NCBI GenBank assembly: GCA_947846985.1
Contig: CANTUZ010000004.1
Location: forward strand, 79,680,159 to 79,744,158
DNA: 64,000 nt
Source: Fratercula arctica
Taxonomy: Eukaryota; Chordata; Aves; Charadriiformes; Alcidae
Direction: 5' to 3'
The position numbers and the translations under genes are program-made. Below, piece after piece: positions 12,126-25,345 of this stretch (positions are counted from its first letter, which is position 1; every line of letters starts with the position of its first letter). The notes below the pieces were generated by a model that saw only the letters and a list, made by a program, of their open reading frames with translations, had not been told where the DNA came from and ran no database searches.

Positions 12126-12583
12126 AGCCTGGAGCACCTCTCCTATGAAGAAAGGCTGAGAGAGCTGGGGTTCAGCATGAAGAAGAGAAGGCTCCGGGGA
12201 GACCTTATAGCAGCCTTCCAGTATCTGAAGAAGACCTAAGAGCCCCTTCCAGTCCTTTAAAGGGGGCCTACAGGAGAGATGGAGAGGGACTCTGGATCAG
12301 GGAGGGGAGCCATAGGACGAGGGGGAAGGGGTTTAAACTGGAAGAGGGGAGATTGAGATGAGATCTGAGGCAGAAATTGTTTGCTGTGAGGGGGGTGAGC
12401 CCCTGGCCCAGGTTGCCCAGAGAAGCTGTGGCTGCCCCATCCCTGGAGGGGTTCAAGGCCAGGTTGGACGGGGCTTGGAGCAACCTGGGCTGGTGGGAGG
12501 TGTCCCTGCCCAGGGCAGGGGGTGGTACTGGGTGGGCTTTAAGGTCCCTTCCAACCCAAACCATTCTGTGATTCTATGATTCT
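12126..12583 (+). mobile_element. CR1 LINE, 3' 458 bp including end of ORF2
   Basis: A 5'-truncated CR1. The first ~100 bp still read as the C-terminal end of the reverse-transcriptase ORF ([13 protein letters not shown], then [13 protein letters not shown]), followed by the 3' untranslated region with 'ggccaggttggacggggctt' and 'tgcccagggcagggggtgg'. It ends in the ATTCTGTGATTCTATGATTCT tail. The ORF is broken by indels and stops downstream, so the copy is dead. From about 12330 it closely matches 34141-34391. Confidence 0.97.
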
Positions 12584-15500
12584 AGTATCAACTACAAGCC
12601 AAGAGTTTGGCACCGACAACAGGCTGCTCATGAAAAGCATGCAGTCCAATGATAATATTAGAAGAAAAACAATCTATGTATGAAAGTTCTCTGGGCTTTC
12701 AGTAAATTTTGAATTTCTTATACATATACCACCCTTTTCTCCGAGGGTTCTTGATCATAGTGGTTTCATTTGGGGAACTGAAATAAAATTGTGGAAGGAG
12801 TGTAGAATAGACCATTCAGAAGACTGTGTAAAAGTATGGGAGTGTGCTTGTGCATGAGCAAAAATGTAGGATATAATGCTGTAAATACAGTCACAAGATT
12901 CACTTGGCATAAAAGACACTCCAAAGGCTTGTTGAAGTTGTCAGAATTACTTTATTCAGTTGTTGTTTATTCAAGCTGAGTATAATGCAGAGGACCAAAC
13001 ATTACTCTGCTTTATTAGCATTTAAATGCAGGAAGCAATCTCTCTGCCATGCTAGGGGGGAAAGAAGGAGCAGAGATTAGAGGAGCAACATCCCAACACT
13101 ATACTGCCCAAATAACCGCACAGAGTATTTTGTAGTGTGTACTTATAGAGGAATATTTACGGGTATTTATACAGATACATACACACATCCTTTCCTCCAG
13201 CAGCAGGAGAAGAGTTATAAGTTCTTCCTGCCGCCTCTTTTCCCCCACTTGCTGTGTTGACACTAACACAGAGAGAATTAACAAAATGTTCTATGGGCTT
13301 TTTTGATGAGAAATGTGTTAGGGCTGCCAAGTCCATAGTCATTTGTGCCTTGAGGGCTAGAAGAGAAAGATTGTCAAGGAAACAAATAATGAGTTACAAT
13401 AGAAAATGTTGCCTTTAGAAAATTAGGGAGATAGGAGCCAAAGATGTACCAGACTAATCTGTAATTGCTGTGGCTTTCACAACAGAACAAAAAACTGCAT
13501 GGATACCTCGGGTTTTGATGTGGAAAGTTTATTTGTAAATGCTTTAATGAGTTGTCAAGGAACATTAAGATGATCGGTGGCAAAGATGCTTTTGACATCA
13601 TGCAGAAAGGAGTACAGTAATTTCCTGAAAGGTGTTCCAGCTCACTGCCTGGGTCATTTCTACACACCTTAAAGATTTTTTTAAAGCACTAATGTCATGT
13701 GAAGAACCTTTTTTGTTTATCAGTCCAAACTGGAATGGGATGTGATCTTATGGAAATTCAGTGAAAGCCGTGTGAATGAATTCAATGGGAAGGAACATAT
13801 CGTCTATGTACTTATTGATGGATATTTTCCAGAAGTCCATTAGTTTCTCAGAGGCCACTGTTTATTTACATTAAACTCTATTATGTGATTATGTCATACA
13901 TCAGGATTCAAGTGTTTACCAAAGCAAATAATTTAACATTGATACAAAGGGAACTTGGAAATATTTCCCTCTTTCCTTTACCTGAAAAGTTCCCGCTAGT
14001 AGCATGAGCTTATTTGGTAAAGCAGTTCTGGAAGAGGATTTTTGTTTCTTTGTTTAAATACTCATTGTAAGAGCTGTTGGTGGGATATTAACCTAAAATA
14101 ACATTTCCACTGCACTGGGTCAGAATGGAACCCGTGTCTTCCGACTGGTGGCTAACACACTGTCAGCAGCACGCCATGGAAATTCAGCTGCTATAAAAGA
14201 TAAGCATAAAACCTTCATTTCCCCAAAGAACTGGTGCTTTAAAAATGAAAATACTGTCACTTTTCTGCTTCTATTCATTTTCCTTCTTAGTGTAGATTGT
14301 ATACCACTGCCCTAAAAGATTACCGTTGGAAGGAAAGGATTAAAATGGAGCCTGGCCTAGAAGGATGTCTTCTGACTGAAACGTGCTAGGCTTTTTTCAA
14401 TCCATCTTTGAAAAAGAACTAAATAGGTCCTTTTTGGTACAGACCAGATTTAGTTTGCAAAAGCAAAGAACACAGGTTCAACACAGGGACTAAAAACAGC
14501 TGGGAAGGCAATATATACAAATTAGGAGGAAAATTATTATTGAGGTACAGAGAAACATCTACATTGGATTTCTAGTCCTTAATTCAGTGATGTTGTCACC
14601 TTTTCTAGCATCAAATACCTCTCTTTTACAAGGAATCGATATACGTAGTCACAAATGAGGTCCACATAACTGGACAGGGTTTTTATCCAGGCCCTGCAAT
14701 CCAAGGGGAGTCACGGCAACTTTCAGAAATCAACATTTTCATATCAGCCCTGCAGGGTTGTCATCCCCAAGACGTAGGAAAGGTAATGGAGCAATTGCTG
14801 GATGCTCCCTACATCTGTGCATGCTGCCAACACTTGTAGAGCTGCTGAACCAGTGGGCCTTACAGCGTTTTTGTCAATAAAGTGGTGATACAATGTCAGT
14901 AACTTCGGGGCTTTAATTTGCCAGCTTTCTAACTGTACGAACGGATAAGTCTGAAAGCCCTGGGATTTGGAAAGCTCACAGACCAGCATCTCATCTCTAT
15001 GATTCTGGTTGGATGGGATTTCAGTTAAATAATGAGTCAATGGGAAAAGCGCTGGCCTTTTCATCTTCTGCTGTGGGACAGCAGATCCTGATTTAGTGCC
15101 AAAGAAAAAGGGGATTCTGGAGTACCAGAAAACTTAGTGTCAATTTATTCATTTCCTTCCCATGGCTGCAGTGGAGGTGGGATTAGGCACAGTACCAAGG
15201 CACTGCCAGGCACGTAATGGCCTGTCGCTGTCTGATTATTGCCTTCTCTTTCCACTTCTTCCCCCTCACACTGTGACATATTTAGGAAAAGGATATAAGA
15301 AACCTCCAGAAAGTGAGACTGGAAGGGGAGAACAATCCCTCTAAGAAGTGTTACATGGAATAGCGGTTCTCCAAGTAGCCACCACTTGGTCACAGAAACC
15401 AAAATGTACTGGCACCCAGCTGGAGCATCATGCTAAACTAGGGCTCATCTCTATATGGGTTTGTTCAGGATGACGTCGCTTTTCTCCTTTGTTTTATGCC

Positions 15501-15679
15501 AAGTAACCATGGCTTTTCAGTTTTCCTTTCTCTCGAAAGCCGGAGCTGAGAGCCTTATGAAGTTGATACCGACTTTTCGCCGCTCACACTCCACCAGCCA
15601 AAAAAGCTGCTTTACTTTTCTCTTTTAAAACAATTAATCTAGCTTAAAAATGGATTAGTGTTGACATCTCTTCTTAACA
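12584..15679. other. AT-rich unique DNA, no gene seen
   Basis: No repeat family or exon recognised over about 3.1 kb. The minus frame at 14744-15064 (106 codons) and the pair near 15145-15402 have ordinary composition but no family resemblance and no supporting signals. Confidence 0.55.
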
Positions 15680-15910
15680 ATACGGATAGAAACTCGGAAT
15701 GAACAGCTGTTTGGACAATCTTGGATGAAAGTCTTTCCCCAGGCAAATGCGGGAGATGCACAGGCCCGTGCAAGGGCATGTTGCTGCCATTGCTGGTGGC
15801 CATCTGTTAGACTGGCGTGGTGCCCACGCAGGAGCTGAGCCTACAGCAAGGACTTCGAGATGTCGGCACTGCCTCCTCCGTGACAGTACTGCCACCTGGG
15901 TGCCAAATGA
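15680..15910. other. Small GC/CpG-richer patch
   Basis: A roughly 230 bp patch with several CpGs ('gcgtggtgcccacgcagg' near 15815). It is open on both strands (plus 15747-16073, minus 15674-15946). The plus frame runs on into AT dinucleotide repeat, which argues against a real protein. It may be an old repeat remnant or a small regulatory element. Confidence 0.25.
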
Positions 15911-18900
15911 CTTTCCATTTTTAGGTAAAAAGCAAAATAATATCATTTTAAAAGGGAGGAAAAAAATGAATGGAATCCAATGGAAAACTTGTTTTACTTT
16001 CCAACAAATTTACTGTAATGACTTTATATATATGTATGTGTGGATATATATATTTACACACATTTATATGTAAAATGACATTGTTGTTTCCTGTTGTGAC
16101 AGGTGGCTGCAGTTACTTGTTTTCATGAAGACTGAGAATTTGTCATTAACCAGGCAAGTGATCTATAGATTTCACCTCAGTGTAGGGGAAGGGACAGTTC
16201 TGAATATTTAGCAGTTACTGCTGGTACAAGATTACTTACAGAAAAGAGATCACGTTTAAGTACCTGAAGAGGCTGATTCTTTCTACCCCAGGAAAAACAC
16301 AGGTAACCAAATAAAGGGTATTGGATTTCTAACATTTCTGAAATGTCCTTACCTAATTTTTCTGATGGAGTTGATCAGCAAAAGCCCAGCCGTAATCTTT
16401 TATAGGTGGTGAATGGAATGCAGAGTAATTCCTACTGCCACGCATAATCCTCCTCCAAGCCGTTAGAATGACCTTAACTGTTGTATGCAGAATTATAGCT
16501 GCGGTGTTTCATGTCCTGCCAAAATTCAGCTTATATTTAACACAGAGTATTCTATTTAATTATGTTTTCTTCAATAGAACTATTTATTCTTTTATTTTCT
16601 TGTGGTCTGGTAAACGAGGTACTAAGTTTTATGCCATGTCCAATAGTATTATGTAAAAGTATGGGTCAGTTTAATTTTTTTTACTGATATGACCGTAAGT
16701 ATGAAAGTGCTTGTGTGTTTGGAGCACTGGGCTATTGCCAGTCTGCCCTGGAGATCTCACTGATGACATTAATAAGAAATAACTTCAGAGTATTCTGGCT
16801 TTTCCTATTTAATGCAATCTGAGTATTTTGCCTTTAAATAAATAGAGGCTTTTTATTATTAAAGGAATTATGTTTAGTCATCAAGAAGAATGTAATACAA
16901 CAATAACTGAGGTAAAAATGCATTCTAACCGTTTTGAAATAGAAATATTACAAAAACGTTCACCAGGGGGCAATGTTACACAAACTCTTCCAAGTTCTTT
17001 TTAGCCTGTAAGCAAGTACCACGTTTTAGAAAGTTGTGTTTGCTTTAGCCTGCAGCGATGTGAGACTGCAAAAATCACAGTTCTCTCTGAAGAGGGAACT
17101 TCATGAGTATCAGAAATATTTACCATGTCCTTGACTCCTGATTAGAGGCATCATTGAGGCAGGCCTGGCTACTGAGAAGTAGACACTTTTTCCTGACCTG
17201 CGTGCATGGGAGACATCTATCAAGCTCTACGGGCTACTCAAGGTTACACAGTATAGCTTTTACGTTCCCAAACAACCTCTGAACTGGACTGATGGAGCAA
17301 TCGCTATGAAGTGGAAGCCCTTAATCTGGGGATAATTTTAGTTTATGAAGAGCTTTCCAGAGCCCAAAGGCAAGGTTCTGTCACCAGTTTATTTCTCTGC
17401 GTTACAATAGAGCTACCTCACGAAATAAAGGCAATGGTGGAATACACTGTACAGGCTTTTGGCTAAAGGCTCGTAGCAACAATATTTCTGAATCTACAGG
17501 AAAAAAAACCCAACGGTGTTTAGTCACTGTTTCAGTAAAGAAAGATGATTCAAGTAGGTTCGAGCAGGAAGAACATGCCCCAGAACAGGTAAAAAAGCTT
17601 ATTATCCATCCCTGCTCTATGACCTGCAGTAGTCATTTATTGGATCCATACAGTGCCATTTATGATGACAGAAAGAATAATCCATATTTTTTTTTTATTG
17701 AATTGATGGAAATATTTAGAACTTTCATACATCCTTAATTTTATGAAACAGATGAAATATTTCATTTCTGGCTTCCTCCAAAGTATTTAAACTGCACTTT
17801 GTATTTTTAAAGTGACTCCTGCTTTAATTTTTACTTACGGAGTAATGGCATTCAGGATACCAGACTTAAAAAATTGGGTTACAAATCCGGCAGGGTTGGG
17901 GTATTTCAGGTTATTTTCAGCCCATTTTAAAGGAGGTAATGATTGTATTTAGGCAGTTGCATTTCTAGGCAGAAATTAAATCCTTTTTTTGTTATTCAGA
18001 AGTCATGGAGCACTTGGTACACGGAAGGTCATGGCCATTAACTTGTGGCCATCAGCGATAACCGTGCTCACGTACTTCCGAAAACAGCAGTGCAGAAAAG
18101 TGCTCTAATCTAACACGGTCCTGGGAAATATAAACGGAATTACATATGGAATTAAACTGGCTTTGGAATTAATTGATTCTGTTTCAACACCAAATCATAC
18201 GGAAAGACAGAATATTATAGATGCGGGCTAATTTGTGTATAAATGTCAATCTTATCATTTACTGTATTTCCGTAGCTGACTTCAAGTAGTAGAAGCAATG
18301 TAATCTGTGAACAAAGCAGATGGAGACAGTTTAGGTCCAGGTGTAGCCCGATGACCTAATACCTGTTTATATATTCCTGGTTATCAGGCATATAAAAAAA
18401 ATCAGATTGCTTTCATTTGCCTCTAGGGGGACTGAATTTCTGTGAATTTGCAGCAGAACTTACGTGTTTTGAACAGTGATTTGCTGACTGCAATAATAAA
18501 TTCTCATCTCTAGCCTGTTGTAAGCCCAAGCCAAATAATTCAAAATTAAATAATGGGTTAGTTAAATAAATAAGAAGAATTTTTAGCTTCGAAAACATAA
18601 TGTTTATTATCTACTCTTATGGACTTCCAGCTTCTGGAATTAACCAGCACCACGTGAATCACTTTCCCAGCTACAGAAGTTGCTCAAACCAGGGTGACAA
18701 AAATGATACTGAATGGGCCAGTGCCATAGTTACTTTTGGCAAAATAAAAAGTAAACTCTGGAAGAAGCCCAAACTGAAAGCCCTGCAAATAGATGTGGGA
18801 AACCCAACTTTTTGCACTCTCCAGACATGCCCAGATAGACAGTCTGTGAAATATTGCTTTCTTTGATGCATGCGACTTCCAAAGTCCTGAAATAGTGTGA

Positions 18901-21900
18901 CAGAAAATCTGTATTTACCGATCTGTTGGCGGCTATTTCATATGAATGCTTTAAATGGTTATTTCCCAGTGAGGTGCACCGGACATAAATAGTTCAAAAA
19001 TTAATAATTATAGTTTCAAAATAACCTAAGAGATTACTCTGGTTTTGACAAATAACTCATGAAATCCACACTGATAGCTCTGGTACGCTTCTTTGCAGTC
19101 ACAATGACCACTTTCACTTCTTTAAAATGTTATTTCATCACATCTCTTTGCCAGGAGCTCAGAAGAAACTTAAGGTTTTCCCAAAAGAAACTGAGGATCT
19201 TCAGATTTGTAATTTGATGTCAGGAACTGACTAACTCCGGAATTATTTTCTATACCCCCAGCACTGATAATTTTAAGTAACTGTGTGCTGCTGCTACATT
19301 TTCACCGTCTACTACTAACTTCTGTGACGTTCATAACAGAGCAGTTTATCGCATTGTTTTCATGCTTCTAGGATGTGCTTTTCTTACAATAAAGTGGAAG
19401 TTTCAGCTTCGCCAGTTTGCAGTACAATACTAAGGCCTATTGCCTTCGATTCTTCTTGACATTTTCTTTCCACAAGTTTCTTTTTCGTGTCCCTGCATAC
19501 GCACTCCTCAGCATCACCTATCTATCTGGAATTAACTTCTACATACATCTGGCTGGGAGTCTTGCTCGTTTTGAGACAATCTCTCTTTCTCCAGCAGCTG
19601 GAATTAATGAGGATATTCTGTCTACTGAAAAATGAGACTTTTTGAAAGTAGGAGCAGGGCGTTCTCAGTGCATGTGATTTATATTCAGTCTGCGTATGGC
19701 ATGTGGATATTCTCTTTAATTGTTTATACACACATAAAATTATCGCTTTGGAAAAAGACATATTTGCCTTTGTCAAATAACGATCTCAGAAAGCTCATAG
19801 AAAAGGAAACAAAATAAATTCCATGTTCAGTGACAGGAGTTCAATGGCTTTTATATAAAAAGTAGTTAATTTTGAGGATATATTTTTGGCCATACTGAAA
19901 ACCAGAAGTCACACAGGTTTTCAATGAAATCCATCAGTATTAACAGAAATCAAGGTAAACAGAAGAAATAAATCTTAGTCTAATAAATTGTTGAAATGCC
20001 CTTTTTGCTTTTCCCAGGATGAATGTTGAAGTAATTGTAGTTTAGAGAGTTTATATAAAAATTTAAAATAACAAAATGTACAAACTTCCAATCCAGAAAT
20101 AGTATCTTCTACAGTATCTGCTGTCTTATTTTATCTTAAATTCAACTTTTTTTACAATACAGGGAAGTAAAATGGAACAGAACACGTAAAGATGAAATAT
20201 ATGACGATGATAAGTTTAGTTAAAAGAAGAAAGCTGTAAGTGTAAGGGAAAATATAATAGGAAATACTGTTAAAGATAGAGGAAAACACAGAGTGCATTT
20301 TCATTTATGCATTTTTTGAGCCTGCAGGTGGTGTAGGTACCTTAAGAATGTTTTGGAATTTCAAAACAATGGTTATTTTCCTCTTTTCCACTAACATTTT
20401 ATACAAATATATTGTGAGTTTGGTAAGATTGTATTTTTTAATGTGGTAGAAATCTGGTTTTCCTTCTGGATATGTGAATGATGAGTTCACTTCGGATTGT
20501 TCAGAGTGCTCCATGATAATGCAGATTCTTGGACTGTATCATCTACAAACAATTAAAATAAGCTATATTATTTTATTTATAGGTTATTTGTGGTAAAAAA
20601 GTGGATGGGATACTAGAGTATGATCATGGATACTTTCAGAATATGAGAAAAAAAAATAATCACCCACCGCACCTCTTTGTTTTGCATATTTACAAGGGGT
20701 ACACACACGTGAGCTAACATACTGGTTTTTCAGTACAAAAAATACAGCAGCCAAATTATCTTTGCTCATTAAATACATTATCAAGAAAGCAGTATGTTTA
20801 CAGATAATGATATGTTAATGGTTTGGAAGTTCTTATACATGTTGATGAATTTCTTGCGTGTTGTCTACAGCCAACAGGGACTCTTGCAACGCAGCAGATG
20901 AGGAGCTGGACTAAACTTGGTTAGCTCCTTTCGGCGCTATGTTTCTGGTGAAATGATGACCTGGAGTCACAACAAATTCAATTTCAGGACCGATTTAACC
21001 ATTTACTCTCCCCACAATGGTATCTGTGGGCTGCGGGCAGGGCGGGGGGACGCCCCAGGGGAGGTCAGGCAGGAGAACTAAGAGCTGAGAGTTCCCTCAA
21101 GGTCCTGAGCTTTCTTCAAATATTGACTTTGTACCTTTGCTTGATGGGCATCCCAGTCTACGTGGTACTAATTCATGCTTACCTCTTTCTTCTTGGTGAA
21201 GGAACTGCTACTTGATCTACCAATGTCAATTATAATATTAGTTGTACATTTTTGTAATCATTTTCAATAAGTGAATTTATGAGTGCTAAACTGCAAAATG
21301 AAGCTAAGTTGAAACTGCATCACTGTCTCTAAACTAGAAAATAGCTATTATTGTATTAGCACTAAGTGCTCAAATTTTGGGCTGCTTCCTGTTGAGGCTG
21401 TTGAATAAAGCGCTACATTTTCTTTTTTTTTACAAAGAGTAGCAAAGGGGATGATTATAATAAAGAGTTATTCCTAAAAGTCTTATTACTTTTATCACAC
21501 CTACTTAGGAAAGGGCTGCCTTCTCACAAAGCATCACTTTTCACTCTGAAGTCTTCAGTGTAAGAAACGGTAAAAAAATTTCGTAAGAATGTGTGTACTG
21601 AGGTACTTTCTTAGAAACTGTATTTTCCCTATGAAAGTAAAATCAGAGTGAATTCTGAAGTACCAGCATTGGCAGAGCTGTGGAGGTGTCTCTATGTGGC
21701 CAAGTGCAGTGCCGTGAAGGGGCACGGAGCATCTCTGCGAAGCAGCTGGAGAGGAATAATCATCTCCTGCCACCCCTGAATCTGCCAAATACATATGTGA
21801 GGTATTTGTTAGATTATAACAAGCCTTTTCCCCATTAACTACATTTTCAGATTCCACAGTATACATGCAACATTTGTCCAGACCTTTGCAGTACTAAATA

Positions 21901-22485
21901 CAAGGGTTACTATGACTTATTTATACTGAAAAACCAAAGAATCACTGTTGTTTGTATAACGAATCAATTAGTGTCATAAACATCACTTTACATCTGAGAT
22001 TAGATTGCTACAATGCCCTTGATGCTGTTATGTTATGATTAGCACCCATTTGTGAAACGGAAATTATTTGCTTCAAAGACTGTAGAAAACCTTGTCTGAG
22101 TTTGATTGAAGTACAGCACCTTTTACAGTTATTGCCCATATGGTACTAAAATCCACTTAAAATATGCTTTATTGTTATGGAAGCTTTAGTTCGCCTTGTC
22201 TGCCATAAGTGGAAAATAAATTTGCTATTGTAAGAGTTTGTTTATGTTGTTTAAAGGGAAAAATGTTGTATTTAGTTTAACAGAAGCATAAATTTGCTAT
22301 GAAAAGTGACTTACTGGGGCAGTTCTGTGAGTATGAATTATATTTCCACATCCCCTAGTGCGAGGAAAACCTAACATAAAAAATCAAGGCAGGATAATTA
22401 CTTGAAAGTTTTGATATTTTTTTTCAGGGAAGGTAGGGTTTCAACCCTGAAGGTCAGATGCATCACTACATTTTAACTTTGTGAG
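15911..22485. other. AT-rich unique DNA, no gene seen
   Basis: About 6.6 kb with no recognisable interspersed repeat and no exon I can support. A small G-rich patch occurs at 21030-21065. Open frames are all under about 105 codons and none resembles a known family. Confidence 0.6.
16024..16072. repeat. TA/TG dinucleotide-rich repeat
   Basis: Mixed TATATA, TGTATGTGTG and ACACACA runs over about 50 bp. An imperfect purine-pyrimidine alternating tract. Confidence 0.8.

Positions 22486-22524
<39 letters not shown>
22486..22524. repeat. (ATT)13 microsatellite
   Basis: Thirteen uninterrupted ATT units over 39 bp. The purity suggests a young, variable locus. Confidence 0.97.
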
Positions 22525-23170
22525 TTGTAAAAGCTGCCTTTGGAGGGAGCATTTTGGTGATCTAGAAGACAGGAAAAGCTCTGGTAACTAGAAAGACGTT
22601 CATATCCATCATTAGCACGCTGAAACTATTTGGAATTGTTGCTGCTTGTTCTTATTTTATTTAGGGCATTTTCTCAAGGGCATTTCCCTCTCTATGTTGG
22701 ACTTGAGAAGTGCTTGAGGTTGCAGTAAACCCATCCCATGAGTCTGCACAGAAAGATTTTCTGGTGCTGGAACTCAAAAATTCAGAAGCAGTGTGTATAA
22801 AAAAGCGATTCTGATTCCTTTTTGAAAGCTGAAAGTGAGATACATTCAGTTCCAAATTTATGCTTTGAAATTATTTTTTAAAAAGCAAAAATCCACTGGC
22901 AGTTTTTATCTCTTTTTTCTAGTATTCGCAGCCCGATACTTTTTTGCTAAATGATAACGCTGATAAGTAAACACAAAATACATGACATTATTTTTCGTTC
23001 TGTCTGCTAAATGCCAGCAATTAAATAACAGCTATAATAGCTCCTAGCACATTAGTATGTTTTTTTGTTAAAAATAAACGATTTTGTGATAATCAGGAGA
23101 GAACTGTGAATAAGAAATGATGCACGATCTCTCAAACACAACTGAAGCAACGCATCCTCTCTAACTCCAG
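22525..23170. other. AT-rich unique DNA, no gene seen
   Basis: No gene or repeat recognised. The last ~150 bp retain several CpGs and lead into the exon-like block that follows. Confidence 0.5.
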
Positions 23171-23249
23171 CGGGTTCCTTTGCAAAGAAGCTGCGATGGC
23201 AGGAGATTGTGAATTTGCTCTGCGGATTAAAAAGCCCAGCTACATGTAG
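23171..23249 (+). other. Exon-like block, plus strand
   Basis: A 79 bp block is bounded by a pyrimidine-rich acceptor (ATCCTCTCTAACTCCAG ending 23170) and a consensus donor (GTAAGC from 23250). It has more CpGs than its neighbourhood. One frame is open right through (contains KKLRWQEIVNLLCGLKS). A second contains an ATG at about 23194 followed by 16 codons (GDCEFALRIKKP within it) and a stop on the last three bases. I recognise neither product. It could be a real exon of a distant gene, a lncRNA exon, or chance. Confidence 0.22.
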
Positions 23250-25312
23250 GTAAGCAGCTCAATAAAAATTTAAATATAAAAAGCCAGATTTGCAAGTATT
23301 ATTTGACACCTTGCATGCAGGAACCTCTCAGGTCTTCAGTTGATTTTATTAAATTGTAAGTATACTATAGACTTTTTAATCAATAGTTGACACTTAACGT
23401 ATGCTCAGAGGTACATTTTGTATATCAAAGGTTCCTCCATCTGCTGTGCGCTGCCAAATAAGCGTCGTTTGCATACAGATTTCTGGGGTAAGTTAAAATT
23501 TGTCTGCAGTGCCAATATGTAGAAAACTATATATTTCATTTTCACTGTGGTTCAAAGAACTGGTTTTAGTTAGACTGAGAGGACAATATTTCATAAACCT
23601 CAAATTAATAGTAATTATTACTTTCATACTGTACCTTTTTGGTCCTCTTTTAACTGTGGTAATTAAAAGCTTGATCTAAAACCCGTGGAAGTCATTAATT
23701 CATTCCTTCATTTTGACTGCTTGGTTTCCTTAGTATCATTAATGAGAGATATCTGTAAAAAACTCTTTGAAACAGTAAATAATTTAAATAGACACTTTAG
23801 TACTATGAATAGAGTTTTAGTCAAAAAAGGCAGTGGAAATAATTCTAAAAATAGAAATGCACTTTCTGTATTTATTTTCAAATAGACTATTCCATGTTGG
23901 AAAAGGTAATTTTGTTTTTTCTTTTTTTTTGTGAGAAGTACTTTCTTTTCTGTTTTGGCATAACAACCGTGTTCTCTTAATAAACTGTTAAGCAGAGTGG
24001 TTAGAATAGCTAAAAATGAAACGTAATTTGCCAGATTCTAATTACCTAATGGAGATTCTTGTCTTAGACGTCAGAGTTTTACTACGACGTGAGTATAGTT
24101 GAGTGGTGTCTACCAGATAGCAGCTGGCTACGGGGAAGTTGGGCACCTGTTGGAAGGAGGTTGACTGGGACTCGGAAGGGTTTTCTTCTGGATCAATGAA
24201 ACATATTTACTTTGGCACTAAATTAAAGGGTTTTATTTTGTGTTTTATGACGAACATAAAGAATATTTTCCTGAAACCGTGTTTCTTTCTAGATTGTAAA
24301 TGATCTGGATATCCATTCTAACTGGGTTTTTACACCAAGCAACTTACACTAAGGCAATTCTAGTCGATTGGAAGAGAATGATTTTCTCTTGCAGAAATGA
24401 ACTTTTCTACCTTGTTCACTTTACTGTTCTAAAATTGTCTTTCCACACCTTTTTTTACCAGAAGGGGAGAAAACTGATTTTCTCCAACAGTTCAGTTAGG
24501 TGTATTGTTCTTCTCTCTACCTGAGCATTAACCCAATCCCAAGGCTTTAATTTAAAAAGACATACCTTATTTACTCTTATACAGCAATGTAATAGTATAT
24601 TGGTTTTTTTCTTAATCTCGGTTCACTAGAAATAATATAATATAATATCTTAAACATTTCAGGATGAAGTCTCACAGCCTCCAAACTCCCCTGGGTTCAT
24701 TTGCCAGATGCTGTTTCGTATTTTAGCAGGGGTTTCTCTCAGTTCAGGACAGGAAACAGGGAAAGACAATCAATGTTTTCCAAATGGAAATGTATAAAAA
24801 AATCTGTTAATGTTTTAAACTTGAAGCTCCAAGCATGTACTAAATAACATATTATTAGAACAAATCTACTTTTTTGTTTAGTTGATAATAATGCAATATT
24901 TTTTACCAGTTATCAAAATAATAATATGATTAATTTTTATAATTGATTTTATAAGAGACTTCTTAGACTGTTTATTTCTCTGGATAAAGATTGTAGAAGC
25001 TTCACTAATTCTCTGTCAAAGGGATTTTTGGGGTATATTTTAGCTGTTTTGCATCTTTTGGCAGTAAGTGGATATCATTAGATGATAAAGTAATGTGTTT
25101 CGTAACACAACCGAAGTTTTCTTACTGCATTGAGATATCGAGATACAACATTTTTTCTCTTCTTAATAATGGTAGGATTTTAATTTTAATTTCAAAACAT
25201 TAGTGTTATGTAGCTTAGATAAGGCGAAGGACTGCATATAACAAAAGTCGTTCTTATTTTTCCTGATTCTCTTTACTTTTTCCTTTTTTTTCTTACTTGA
25301 GTGCCTGTTTCT

Positions 25313-25345
<33 letters not shown>

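Noticed and set aside
12268..12579. 64-98 codon frames on both strands
   Set aside because: They lie in the CR1 3' untranslated region, which is GC-rich and stop-poor.
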